Shown here piece by piece: positions 33,478 to 41,872 of a DNA stretch of 64,000 nt. The number at the start of each line of letters is the position of its first letter. Position 1 is the stretch's first letter. Both the position numbers and the translations under genes were made by a program. The stretch is from assembly GCA_964561115.1 (NCBI GenBank), contig CAZLOE010000001.1, forward strand, positions 1 to 64,000, given 5' to 3'. This stretch comes from CAZBSE01 sp964561115 (GTDB lineage: Bacteria > Actinomycetota > Humimicrobiia > Humimicrobiales > Humimicrobiaceae). The notes beneath the pieces were generated by a model. The model was not told the origin of the DNA. It made no database searches and saw only the letters and a list, made by a program, of their open reading frames with translations.

Positions 33478-35271
33478 ATGAGAAAAAAAGTTTATTTTTC
33501 AATGCTGGCTGTTTTAACTGTGTTCGCTTTGATTTTTACGGTCAGCAGCTGCTCTATTATCAAGAGAATTACCGGAGGAAGTTCATACCATGGCCTGGAA
33601 GGTGAGTCTGGAGGGCAGAGCCAGCAGAATGACAAAGAAACGTACAGCCAAGAAACTAGTAATACACCGCCTGTTGCTGTTATGGAGATAAATCAGCAGA
33701 ATTCCAGTAGCAACTACTATACAGTAGGAAATACGGTGTATTTATCTGCATCCAATTCAATCGATATGGATGGAGATCTCTTGAGTTACAAGTGGAAGAT
33801 AGATAATATAGACACTTTATCAGGAGAAGAGATCCAGTATATTTTTGGCAGCACTGGAGAATATGATATAGTCCTTACGGTTTATGACGGCACTGAATCC
33901 GCAAGTGTCTCGAGAAGAATCTTCCTGGTAGAACCTAATGAAAATATCATAAAAATAAAAGCCCATGATATGATAGTGGGAATCGAATATATTATTACAA
34001 ATGCGGGACCAGGGGGAGTCGATGACCTTATGTGCCTGGTTGAAGTGCCGCAGACTTATCTACCGTTCCAGATTATAGAAAAACGGAAATCTAACTACGG
34101 TGAGACTGACGATCTGTACACGGATGATTGTAATTTAATTGCAAGATTTAATCTGGGCAGTCTTCAGGAGGGCGAGTCAACAAATATCTATATCGACTGC
34201 AGTACGATTCTTTACGAATATGAATATGCCGATATCTCGGACGGTCAGGATTCATATAAGTTTGGAGATAAGGACCTGTCTCTATATACAAAAGGGGAAT
34301 ACTTTATAAACAGTGATTCAAGAACAATCAAATCCACTGTTGAAAATTTAATTGGTGGTGAAAAAGACCCTTTAGTGATTGCCGGGAAACTGTATGACTT
34401 TGTATGTAATACGCTGGTATATGACCAGGAAAGATTAATCAAAAAGGATTTTAGTTATTATTATGCCTCGGATATTTTACAGAGGGGGAGAGGTGTTTGT
34501 ACGGATTATGCAATCCTGTATGCAGCATTATGCCGGGCTGCCGGGATACCTGCCAGATTTGTACAGGGTATTCCGGTGTTCACCATGCTAACAGAGGGAG
34601 ACGGCAGGCTTTCATATGGTCATGCCTGGGTAGAAATAAAGTTGCCCTCCTATGGGTGGATTCCAATTGATGTAACAGCGGAGAGCGGGTTTATGTCTTA
34701 TAATTACTTTCTTAATATGCAGACTTACAAAGGGAGCGGGGTATTTTATAAAAGCCTTACCATAGATAAAGAAAATTACTATCCCCTCGGTTTTTATTAT
34801 TCATGGGAGGGAGCAACAGAACCCAATGTGACCCAGGAAACAATATATAGTGTCAGCGGTTTGGATTCTTATGACATAGAGGTAATGTCGCAAAGTGAGT
34901 TTCTGGATGAACTAGAGGTCATACTTTACGAGTATAATGCTGCTATAAATCATATCAATCAGATACAGTCTGAAAGTTGGACTTTCAATGACCCGCAGGT
35001 AATTGCTGTGGAAGAAACTTTCCTGGAAAAGCTGATAGAAATATCTCAGAGTTTGAAAAGTCTGAGCTATTCGGACAGCTATTCTGAAGATAGAGACAAT
35101 ATGGTGATTATAAGCGATAATATTAATACTTACAAAGAAGGGCAGATTAACTGCATGAAAAGCGGAAATTACGAATGCTATAGAAATCAATATAAAATGT
35201 TTGCCAGTTCCATGAATGATCTTTTTGATTATTATAATAATATGGTAAATGAGTTTAACAAGAAATATTAA
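33478..35271 (+). CDS. Lipoprotein with PKD-like and transglutaminase-like domains
   Basis: A 597-residue lipoprotein (lipobox VSSC, Cys25). After a Q/S/N-rich spacer comes a PKD-type beta domain (SASNSIDMDGDLLSYKWKID, then YDIVLTVYDG), a middle beta-rich part, and a transglutaminase core with the triad Cys in GRGVCTDYA, His in YGHAWVEI and Asp in WIPIDVT. A helical C-terminal region follows. Bacterial members of this core act as peptidases or cross-linkers on the cell surface. The following hydrolase gene starts 6 bases later, so the two are likely co-transcribed. Confidence 0.87.
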   Translation: MRKKVYFSMLAVLTVFALIFTVSSCSIIKRITGGSSYHGLEGESGGQSQQNDKETYSQETSNTPPVAVMEINQQNSSSNYYTVGNTVYLSASNSIDMDGDLLSYKWKIDNIDTLSGEEIQYIFGSTGEYDIVLTVYDGTESASVSRRIFLVEPNENIIKIKAHDMIVGIEYIITNAGPGGVDDLMCLVEVPQTYLPFQIIEKRKSNYGETDDLYTDDCNLIARFNLGSLQEGESTNIYIDCSTILYEYEYADISDGQDSYKFGDKDLSLYTKGEYFINSDSRTIKSTVENLIGGEKDPLVIAGKLYDFVCNTLVYDQERLIKKDFSYYYASDILQRGRGVCTDYAILYAALCRAAGIPARFVQGIPVFTMLTEGDGRLSYGHAWVEIKLPSYGWIPIDVTAESGFMSYNYFLNMQTYKGSGVFYKSLTIDKENYYPLGFYYSWEGATEPNVTQETIYSVSGLDSYDIEVMSQSEFLDELEVILYEYNAAINHINQIQSESWTFNDPQVIAVEETFLEKLIEISQSLKSLSYSDSYSEDRDNMVIISDNINTYKEGQINCMKSGNYECYRNQYKMFASSMNDLFDYYNNMVNEFNKKY

Positions 35272-35277
35272 TAATAC

Positions 35278-36108
35278 ATGATATATCAGAGAATACTTTT
35301 AGGGGCTGCTTCAGTTATTATTGTGTCTGCAGTCATATATTTATTTTCAGCTGTCTATAGATTTGCAACCCAGTCCTATTTTGTGTATAAACCTGATAAA
35401 GAAATAATAAATGACCCTTTCAATATCAGATTGTACTTTGAGGAGATTATCTTTAAAGCTTCTGACGGTACAAGTCTTTCCGGATGGTTTGTTCCGGTAA
35501 AAAACCACAAAGGGGTGATACTTGTTTTACATGGGAAAAGCGGGAATATTTCAACCAGGCTTACCTTCCTCAACTATTTCAGCAGGAAGCTGGGGCTGTC
35601 AACATTTATCATTGATTACCGTGGGTACGGCAAGAGCGAGGGCAGACCTTCTGAAAAGGGGACTTATTTAGATGCCGAAGCTGCCTGGAAGTATTTGACT
35701 GAAGTCAAGAAAATAAAGCCCGGTGATATCATAATTTTCGGCAGGTCTCTGGGAGGCCCCATTGCAGCACGGCTGGCTGGAAAGGTGAAGGCAAGGGCAT
35801 TGATATTGGAATCAACTTTTACTACAATCAAAGAAATAGTGACCCAGATGTATCCGTATCTACCGGTAAGAAGATTTTTTAGATTTGAATATCCTACTAT
35901 TGATTACCTAAAAAAAGTGGAAAGCCCGGTTTTGATCATTCACAGCAGTGAAGATGATTATATTCCGTTTTCCCATGCAATGAAGCTTTACAGCGCTGCT
36001 AATAAGCCAAAGCAGTTTTTAAAGATAAAAGGTTTGCACAGTACTAATTACCTGAAATCAGAAGATATTTATATAGAGGGGATAAAATCTTTTCTTTCCA
36101 AGCATTAA
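35278..36108 (+). CDS. Membrane-anchored alpha/beta hydrolase
   Basis: A 276-residue protein with an N-terminal membrane anchor (about residues 5-27) and an alpha/beta hydrolase domain. The oxyanion strand is ILVLHGKSGN, the nucleophile Ser lies in FGRSLGG, the acid in HSSEDDYIP and the His in GLHSTNY. It resembles the ABHD13/YqkD-like group. It is coupled to the transglutaminase lipoprotein gene upstream, and its stop overlaps the convergent GNAT gene by a few bases. Substrate unknown. Confidence 0.88.
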   Translation: MIYQRILLGAASVIIVSAVIYLFSAVYRFATQSYFVYKPDKEIINDPFNIRLYFEEIIFKASDGTSLSGWFVPVKNHKGVILVLHGKSGNISTRLTFLNYFSRKLGLSTFIIDYRGYGKSEGRPSEKGTYLDAEAAWKYLTEVKKIKPGDIIIFGRSLGGPIAARLAGKVKARALILESTFTTIKEIVTQMYPYLPVRRFFRFEYPTIDYLKKVESPVLIIHSSEDDYIPFSHAMKLYSAANKPKQFLKIKGLHSTNYLKSEDIYIEGIKSFLSKH

Positions 36109-36746
36109 TTAGGGTCTTGAATCTCTTTTTTCATATATATCCAGTCCCGGTAGCCGGAAAATTTTTCTGCCACCCCGGAAGACCTCAGAACTACATCGTA
36201 GAAACCGGATTTTGAATACAGGGTATAGGCATTCTTATTTGCGGCAGCAACCCAGAGGGTTAAAACATCTTTACTGGATTTTATGGCATAATCTTCTACG
36301 AAAGAAAGCATTTTCTTGGCAACACCTTTTCTTCTGTTGTCTATATCAACTGCAACGTTGTCGATATAAACAGTGCTGCTGTCAAGTTTGGGTGTTTCGA
36401 ATAGGTTGAATAAAAATGCTTTTACTGCTCTAAAAAACCCCAGGTATTTGATATAGGTGCGGAAACTTTTGGAATAAGCCCTGGTATTTTCTTTGGTCAC
36501 GATCTCTATTATTCCGACTGTAATACCGCCTGATCTGGCATTATAATATCTTCCGGTGTCAATATTATTGGAAATCTCTTCTTTTAAAATATTAAAGGCG
36601 GCTTCCTTTTTATTACTGAACATTATTTTTAACTTGTAATAAAATGCGGCAAACTCAATTTTAAGGTATCTATCAAGGTCTTTTAGTTCTAAATTGCTTA
36701 TATGTATGTCGGGATTGTGATTATCCTTGTTTTTATGACTGTTCAT
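36105..36746 (-). CDS. GNAT-family N-acetyltransferase
   Basis: About 213 residues from the ATG at 36746, chosen because it overlaps the upstream gene stop by 14 bases; the open frame extends a further 15 codons. The acetyl-CoA-binding core is VYIDNVAVDIDNRRKGVAKKML, followed by LWVAAANKNAYTLYSKSGF and the C-terminal YMKKEI. The substrate cannot be told from sequence. Overlap with the DUF2007 gene suggests one transcript. Confidence 0.85.
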   Translation of the reverse strand: MNSHKNKDNHNPDIHISNLELKDLDRYLKIEFAAFYYKLKIMFSNKKEAAFNILKEEISNNIDTGRYYNARSGGITVGIIEIVTKENTRAYSKSFRTYIKYLGFFRAVKAFLFNLFETPKLDSSTVYIDNVAVDIDNRRKGVAKKMLSFVEDYAIKSSKDVLTLWVAAANKNAYTLYSKSGFYDVVLRSSGVAEKFSGYRDWIYMKKEIQDPN

Positions 36747-36981
36747 CCGATGGGTATTTTTTACTAAGCAGCCTTCTGGCTTTTTTGACATTTTTTGGAG
36801 AAGTCAAAAGTTTTACTCCTCTGGCACTTTGAAGGGAGACGATACTCTGACCGGCATCATCTGAAAATATCTCTGTTTTTATGCCAAAACTTTCCAGGTA
36901 ACTTTTTGCTATTTCTGCTTCCATTCTGGAACCAAATACCTTTACCACAGGTAAAACGCCTGTATTGTTTGTATCGTTCAT
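36733..36981 (-). CDS. DUF2007-type small protein
   Basis: An 82-residue protein resembling DUF2007 (putative signal-transducing protein): VKVFGSRMEAEIAKSYLESFGIKTEI, then a glycine/serine strand and LTSPKNVKKARRLLS. The domain is a ferredoxin-like alpha/beta fold found alone in many bacteria, with no established biochemical role. Its stop lies inside the start region of the GNAT gene. The 179 bases upstream (to 37160) contain no further gene or clear signal. Confidence 0.75.
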   Translation of the reverse strand: MNDTNNTGVLPVVKVFGSRMEAEIAKSYLESFGIKTEIFSDDAGQSIVSLQSARGVKLLTSPKNVKKARRLLSKKYPSDEQS

Positions 36982-37160
36982 ATTAAAGTTTTGCTCGCAT
37001 ACTAATTCTTAATGTTGTTATAAGGAGCTAAATTATATCACGTCAACAGTATTTTATCATACCTGTCCATAACTTTTATTTGAAGAATTAATATCTATGA
37101 TATACACTAATTAAAGTCCCGAAATTCCAACCTTACTAGACATAGGATGCGATAATTGAA

Positions 37161-38279
37161 ATGATAAAAAAATCGCTTCTGGTCAAAATTTATGAAGCTG
37201 CCGGCATGCAGAGATGGAATGACCAGATCCGCACAATTGAACTTACCGAACTTGATAAACAGGCCCATAAAATGATAATCGCGTATATATTAGGAAAATG
37301 TGAACAGGATATAGGCGGAGAGATTGACTGGATCAGGATAATAGAAAATGGCCTGTTTGAGTTTCTAAAAAGGATTATTTTAACTGACCTTAAACCCCCT
37401 TTGATCTACAGGATAAAAAGAGATAAAGAGCAGTATGAAAAATTGAACCGCTGGGTATTTGAGAGAATAAGCCCCTTTACCAGGCAGGTGGGAAAGGATT
37501 TTAATTTACGTTTTAAAAAGTATTTGCTGGAACAGGAAGAAACTCTTGAAAAAAATATTGTGGATGGAGCTCATTTCTATGTGACTAAGTGGGAATTTGA
37601 CATCATTAAATCATCAAATACCAGAGTTTATCTGGTTGAAGAGATTGTAGAAAGCATATCCCGGGAGCAGACTAAGTATAAGAATTTAAGATGTATGAGA
37701 GTCTTTACCAGAAATAAAAGGCTGCTGGATTTTGCCAATATATGCGGGCAGCTCCGCTTCCAGCAGAGATGGAGCCATATTTACCGCATCCCTAAAACTT
37801 CCGTATTGGGGCATATGCTGATAGTGGCTATATTTTCATTCCTGTTCTCTTACACAGCAGGGCTGGCAAGGGAGAACTGCATAAATAATTATTATACAGG
37901 ACTTTTTCATGATCTGCCGGAAGTTTTGACCAGGGATATAATCAACCCTGTTAAAAAATCGGTCAAGGGACTGGATGAGCTTATAAAAGATTATGAGATC
38001 GAAGAAATGGAGAAAAAAATCTTTAAGCTGGTCCCCGTAAGCTGGCATGATGATATAAAAATGTATACAGAAGATGAGTTTTCCGAAACCGGCAGGAGAA
38101 ATGGAAAGCTGGTCAAAGGCGCAGATGACTTGGCTGCATTTATCGAGGCATTTCTTGCATTAAAAAATGGAATAAGGAATGAAAGCCTTATTTATGCCAG
38201 AAACAAGCTGGCCCAGAAATATAAGTCCAAAACGATTGACGGAGTAAATTTTGGTGAGATTTATGCGGGGTTTGATTGA
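37161..38279 (+). CDS. HD-domain (YfbR-like) phosphohydrolase family protein
   Basis: A 372-residue soluble protein. The N-terminal half has QRWNDQIRTIELTELDKQAH, like the first metal-ligand region of YfbR-type HD proteins, but slightly degenerate. The C-terminal half has RWSHIYRIPKTSVLGHMLIV and GLFHDLPEVLTRDIINPVKKS, an intact HD pattern. YfbR relatives are deoxynucleotide 5'-nucleotidases. It is followed 13 bases later by a DUF2779 nuclease gene, so the pair may act together in nucleotide or DNA metabolism. The duplicated HD-like arrangement makes the specific activity uncertain. Confidence 0.78.
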   Translation: MIKKSLLVKIYEAAGMQRWNDQIRTIELTELDKQAHKMIIAYILGKCEQDIGGEIDWIRIIENGLFEFLKRIILTDLKPPLIYRIKRDKEQYEKLNRWVFERISPFTRQVGKDFNLRFKKYLLEQEETLEKNIVDGAHFYVTKWEFDIIKSSNTRVYLVEEIVESISREQTKYKNLRCMRVFTRNKRLLDFANICGQLRFQQRWSHIYRIPKTSVLGHMLIVAIFSFLFSYTAGLARENCINNYYTGLFHDLPEVLTRDIINPVKKSVKGLDELIKDYEIEEMEKKIFKLVPVSWHDDIKMYTEDEFSETGRRNGKLVKGADDLAAFIEAFLALKNGIRNESLIYARNKLAQKYKSKTIDGVNFGEIYAGFD

Positions 38280-38292
38280 GTGAGTTGATGCT

Positions 38293-39789
38293 GTGAATAA
38301 AAAGATAATAATTTCAAAATCAAAATATATGGCAGGATTTCAGTGCTCAAAGTATTTATGGTATCTGGTAAATAAAAGGGAAGAGATACCCAAGCCGGGT
38401 TTTGTTTCCACCTATATTTTTAACCAGGGGATACAGGTAGGCGAGTATGCTAAAAAACTCTATCCCGACGGAATCGATGTAGAGAAGACGGGAGATTTAA
38501 AGACCCAGCTTATAAACACTTCTGAACTTCTTTCTCAGGGGAAGACTTTATTTGAAGCGAGCCGCAGCTCGCAAAACATGTATAACAGAGCTGATATACT
38601 GGTGCCTGCTGATAAAGACATGTGGGATATTATTGAGGTCAAAAGTTCAACCCAGTTTAAGGAGGAATATATCCACGATGTTTCCTTCCAGAAATACTGT
38701 TTTGAAAAAACAGGAGTCAAAATTAGAAAATGTTATCTTATGAATATCAATAATCAGTATGTAAAAAAAGGAGATATAAATCCCAAAGCGCTGTTTAAAA
38801 AAACGGATATTACAGCAGAGGTAGATGAGAAGATATCCAGCGGAATAAAGGACAGGATCAAAGAAATGCTGAAAATTGCGGCAGGGAAGGATCCCCCGGA
38901 TATCTCTATCGGGAAGCATTGTAGTAGTCCCTACCGCTGTCCACTTAAGGATAAATGCTGGGAGTTCCTTCCGGATAACCATATTTTCAATCTTTATGGA
39001 AACAAGGAAAAAGCGGTAAAGCTATACAGTGAAGGAATTCTTTCAATAAAAGATATTCCCGATCGCTTTGATTTAAATTTAAAGCAGCAGATACAGCTTG
39101 AATGTGCCAGAACAGAGAAGCCCAAAATAGACAAAAAAGAAATATCAAAATTCATTGGAAAACTTGAATATCCCCTGTATTTTTTTGATTTTGAGACATT
39201 CTCTACAGCTATTCCCCTGTATGATGGGGTAAAGCCTTACCAAAGGATTCCTTTTCAGTACTCAATACATATGCTTGATTCAATTGACAGTAAGCCTGTC
39301 CATTATGATTTTCTGGCAATAGGGGACACTGATCCCAGGGAAGAACTGCTTTCAAACTTAAAAATTCATCTGGGGGGAAAAGGAAGCATAATCGTTTATT
39401 ATGAACTATTTGAAAAAGGAGTCTTAAGGGAACAGGCAGAAATTTTTCCTAAATACAGGCAGTGGGTAAGTTTAATTATTCCCAGGATAGTTGATCTGTA
39501 TAAACCCTTTGGGAATTTTCATTATTACAATTCTTCGCAAAAGGGCAGCGCATCGGTGAAAAGTGTTCTTCCTGCTATTACTGATTTGAGCTATAAAGGA
39601 ATGGAGATAGCCGAGGGCCTTGCAGCAAGTGTTTATTTTCTTTATATCTGCGGTAAGTATAAAGGCGGTGAAAGCTGTCCAACCAGAGAAGAGGTGGACA
39701 GAATAAGAAAAGCGCTTATAAAATACTGCAGGATGGATACCGGAGGTATGATACATATATTAAGGGCCCTGATAAAAGAAACCGCGTAA
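38293..39789 (+). CDS. DUF2779 protein: Cas4-like nuclease plus DEDD exonuclease-like domain
   Basis: A 498-residue protein starting at GTG. The N-terminal half has Cas4/AddB-like features: Cys18 (FQCSKYLW) with Cys210, Cys216 and Cys222 (KHCSSPYRCPLKDKC) as candidate iron-sulfur ligands, and Asp101 and Glu115-x-Lys117 (DIIEVKSST) as a PD-(D/E)XK site. The C-terminal half begins FFDFETFS (Asp299, Glu301), an RNase H-like DEDD exonuclease motif, and ends with YCRMDTGGM. The family is widespread and uncharacterised; a DNA-repair or defence nuclease role is plausible. No cas genes or CRISPR are present here. Confidence 0.8.
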   Translation: MNKKIIISKSKYMAGFQCSKYLWYLVNKREEIPKPGFVSTYIFNQGIQVGEYAKKLYPDGIDVEKTGDLKTQLINTSELLSQGKTLFEASRSSQNMYNRADILVPADKDMWDIIEVKSSTQFKEEYIHDVSFQKYCFEKTGVKIRKCYLMNINNQYVKKGDINPKALFKKTDITAEVDEKISSGIKDRIKEMLKIAAGKDPPDISIGKHCSSPYRCPLKDKCWEFLPDNHIFNLYGNKEKAVKLYSEGILSIKDIPDRFDLNLKQQIQLECARTEKPKIDKKEISKFIGKLEYPLYFFDFETFSTAIPLYDGVKPYQRIPFQYSIHMLDSIDSKPVHYDFLAIGDTDPREELLSNLKIHLGGKGSIIVYYELFEKGVLREQAEIFPKYRQWVSLIIPRIVDLYKPFGNFHYYNSSQKGSASVKSVLPAITDLSYKGMEIAEGLAASVYFLYICGKYKGGESCPTREEVDRIRKALIKYCRMDTGGMIHILRALIKETA

Positions 39790-39874
39790 TATAAAACAAC
39801 CTGCGCTTTATTTTTCCTGCCTCTGCTTTGCAGCAGAGAGTCTGATTGCTTTTAAGGATTTAGGAGTAACATCA

Positions 39875-40744
39875 CTATTTTTTCTTGATAGAGATAATGA
39901 CTATAGATACTATAAGAAAAAAGACACCTGTGGCAATAAGGACAAGTATATTGGTAAGAGCAGTAAGTCCTTTTCCGCCGAAATAGAAAATAACGCCCAT
40001 TGACTCCTTAAAGCCGGAGACTACCTCTGCTGGTGCATTTACAAAAGATTCTGACATAGGTGCTTCCATCATGATCTGCCGGTACAGTGATGCCGCGTGG
40101 CTTACAGGAAAAACTTTTATCACAGTCTGTATGCTGGACGGAAATGATCCGATTGGGATATATATTCCAGTCAGGAAACCTATAAGTGTCCCGATTATAG
40201 TGCTTACTGTGGAAAAAGCGGCGCTTCTCTTAAAGAAAGATACAATGAAAAAAACAATCGCAGACCCAGCGAAGATAGAGAGAAGCATTACTCCCAATAA
40301 TTTTACAAGCGCAGTTATTTCAAGAAGTTTTCCGCCGTTTGCTATAATATATATTTCGGCAATAATTAGTGCAGCAATACTCATTATCACACCGATGATA
40401 TAGGAGCTTATGTAGTACCCTCCGACGATCTGGCTGCGTTTGATAGGCGACGAAAGGAAATCATCTGATATTTTTTTTGTTTTATCTTCTATCATAGTAT
40501 GGAATGCGCCCATTGTTGTAGTCAGTGATACAACTGACAGGATTCCTGCCATTACCCAGGTATCGACTATAAAACGGGCATTGCTTCCCATGAGATCTTC
40601 AAGATCGCTGGTCATCATATTCCCAAGAAACAGTACGTATACCCCGATTATTATTAGCACTGAAAGAAGTGAAAAAAACACGGAAACCTTGTCACGGAAA
40701 AAAAGTTTTAAGTTTCGTTTGACTAAATTCACCATTACTGTCAT
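39875..40744 (-). CDS. ABC-2 type exporter permease
   Basis: A 289-residue membrane subunit with six helices. The N-terminal VKRNLKLFFRDKVSVFFSLLS and the VVSLTTTMGAFHTMIEDKTKK coupling helix fit ABC-2 permeases of the drug/polyketide exporter type. Its start overlaps the ATPase stop by 4 bases, so the two are translationally coupled. The 85-base gap to the convergent DUF2779 gene holds a 7-bp hairpin (39821-39838) without a clear U-run. Confidence 0.88.
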   Translation of the reverse strand: MTVMVNLVKRNLKLFFRDKVSVFFSLLSVLIIIGVYVLFLGNMMTSDLEDLMGSNARFIVDTWVMAGILSVVSLTTTMGAFHTMIEDKTKKISDDFLSSPIKRSQIVGGYYISSYIIGVIMSIAALIIAEIYIIANGGKLLEITALVKLLGVMLLSIFAGSAIVFFIVSFFKRSAAFSTVSTIIGTLIGFLTGIYIPIGSFPSSIQTVIKVFPVSHAASLYRQIMMEAPMSESFVNAPAEVVSGFKESMGVIFYFGGKGLTALTNILVLIATGVFFLIVSIVIISIKKK

Positions 40745-41673
40745 TTATTTCCATCCTCCCTCATGGCATGTCCGGTAATCTTTACAAAAGCATCGTCCAT
40801 ACTGCCGCTTAAGACCTCAAAATCTGATATAAGATTTTCTACTTTATTGACCAGCGGTATAGAATCAAGAGTTTTTGGAATCTCGATAAAAAAAGACTCT
40901 CCTGATATTGTAAATCTAATATGGTCTTTCTTTAAAAGTTCAGCAAGCATCTTGATTTCTTTTGGGACCAGACGGAGAGTATCAGTACTGTATTTTGCGC
41001 GAAGCTCTGAAGGGGTTCCTTTAGCAGAAATGATTCCATTGTCGATTATGGCAACATAATCAGCTTTAGCAGCTTCCTCCATATAATGAGTTGTGAGAAA
41101 TACAGTCATCCCGGTGCCCTTCTGCAGATCCCGGATGGTATCCCAGACGCTTTTTCGCGTCTGCGGGTCAAGCCCTGTAGTAGGCTCGTCCAAAAAAAGG
41201 ATTTTAGGTGTGTTTACCAGTGCTCTCGCAATGTCTGCCCTGCGTCTCTGGCCGCCTGAAAGCCTGCCGTAGCGGCGGTTAAAAAAACTTTTTACGTCTG
41301 CTGCTTCTGCTGCTTTTTCAACTGCAGCCGAAAGGTCTTTACTTGACATTCCATAGAAGCTTCCCCGGGTGTAGAGATTCTCCTTTACAGTCAAAATATC
41401 GTCAAGGATGTTATCCTGAAACACGACTCCTATGTCTTTTCGGATTTTATGGTCCTGTTTCCCAAGTTTATAGTTATTGACGGTCACAGTTCCACTGTCA
41501 GGTTTAAGAAGGGTACAGATAATATCGATGGTAGTGGTTTTCCCTGCACCGTTTGGACCTAAAAATGCAAAAAGCTCACCCTTATTTACATGAAGGTCAA
41601 TACCTTTTACTGCCCTGACCTTTCTATAACTTTTTTTCAGGTTGCTTACTTCTATTATGTGAGGTGAAGACAT
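40741..41673 (-). CDS. ABC exporter ATP-binding protein (DrrA-like)
   Basis: A 310-residue nucleotide-binding subunit: Walker A GPNGAGKTTT, signature LSGGQRRRADIARALV, Walker B ILFLDEPTTGLDP, and the H-loop TTHYMEEA. A C-terminal domain of about 75 residues follows, as in daunorubicin-type (DrrA) exporters. It forms an exporter with the permease encoded next. Substrate unknown. Confidence 0.92.
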   Translation of the reverse strand: MSSPHIIEVSNLKKSYRKVRAVKGIDLHVNKGELFAFLGPNGAGKTTTIDIICTLLKPDSGTVTVNNYKLGKQDHKIRKDIGVVFQDNILDDILTVKENLYTRGSFYGMSSKDLSAAVEKAAEAADVKSFFNRRYGRLSGGQRRRADIARALVNTPKILFLDEPTTGLDPQTRKSVWDTIRDLQKGTGMTVFLTTHYMEEAAKADYVAIIDNGIISAKGTPSELRAKYSTDTLRLVPKEIKMLAELLKKDHIRFTISGESFFIEIPKTLDSIPLVNKVENLISDFEVLSGSMDDAFVKITGHAMREDGNK

Positions 41674-41872
41674 ATTTTATAGTAAATTATTAATATTTTT
41701 AATATTTTAAGATTTTTTACACTGTAGTGACAAGTTTTGATGAATTATACATTATTCTGACCGTATTATGAATAAATTTTTATGTTTATTGTTATTTGTA
41801 AAACTGATAGAATAAATTTAATCATAGAAATCTACATTTCAGTTAAATAATTGTCTATAAAGTGACGGTAAT

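Noticed and set aside
38293..39789. Cas4 as part of a CRISPR system
   Set aside because: The Cas4-like part is fused to a DEDD exonuclease domain (DUF2779), and no repeats or other cas genes occur in the window.
39821..39838. Hairpin CTCTGCT/AGCAGAG between convergent genes as a terminator
   Set aside because: The stem is good, but neither strand has a T-run directly after it, so intrinsic termination is not supported.
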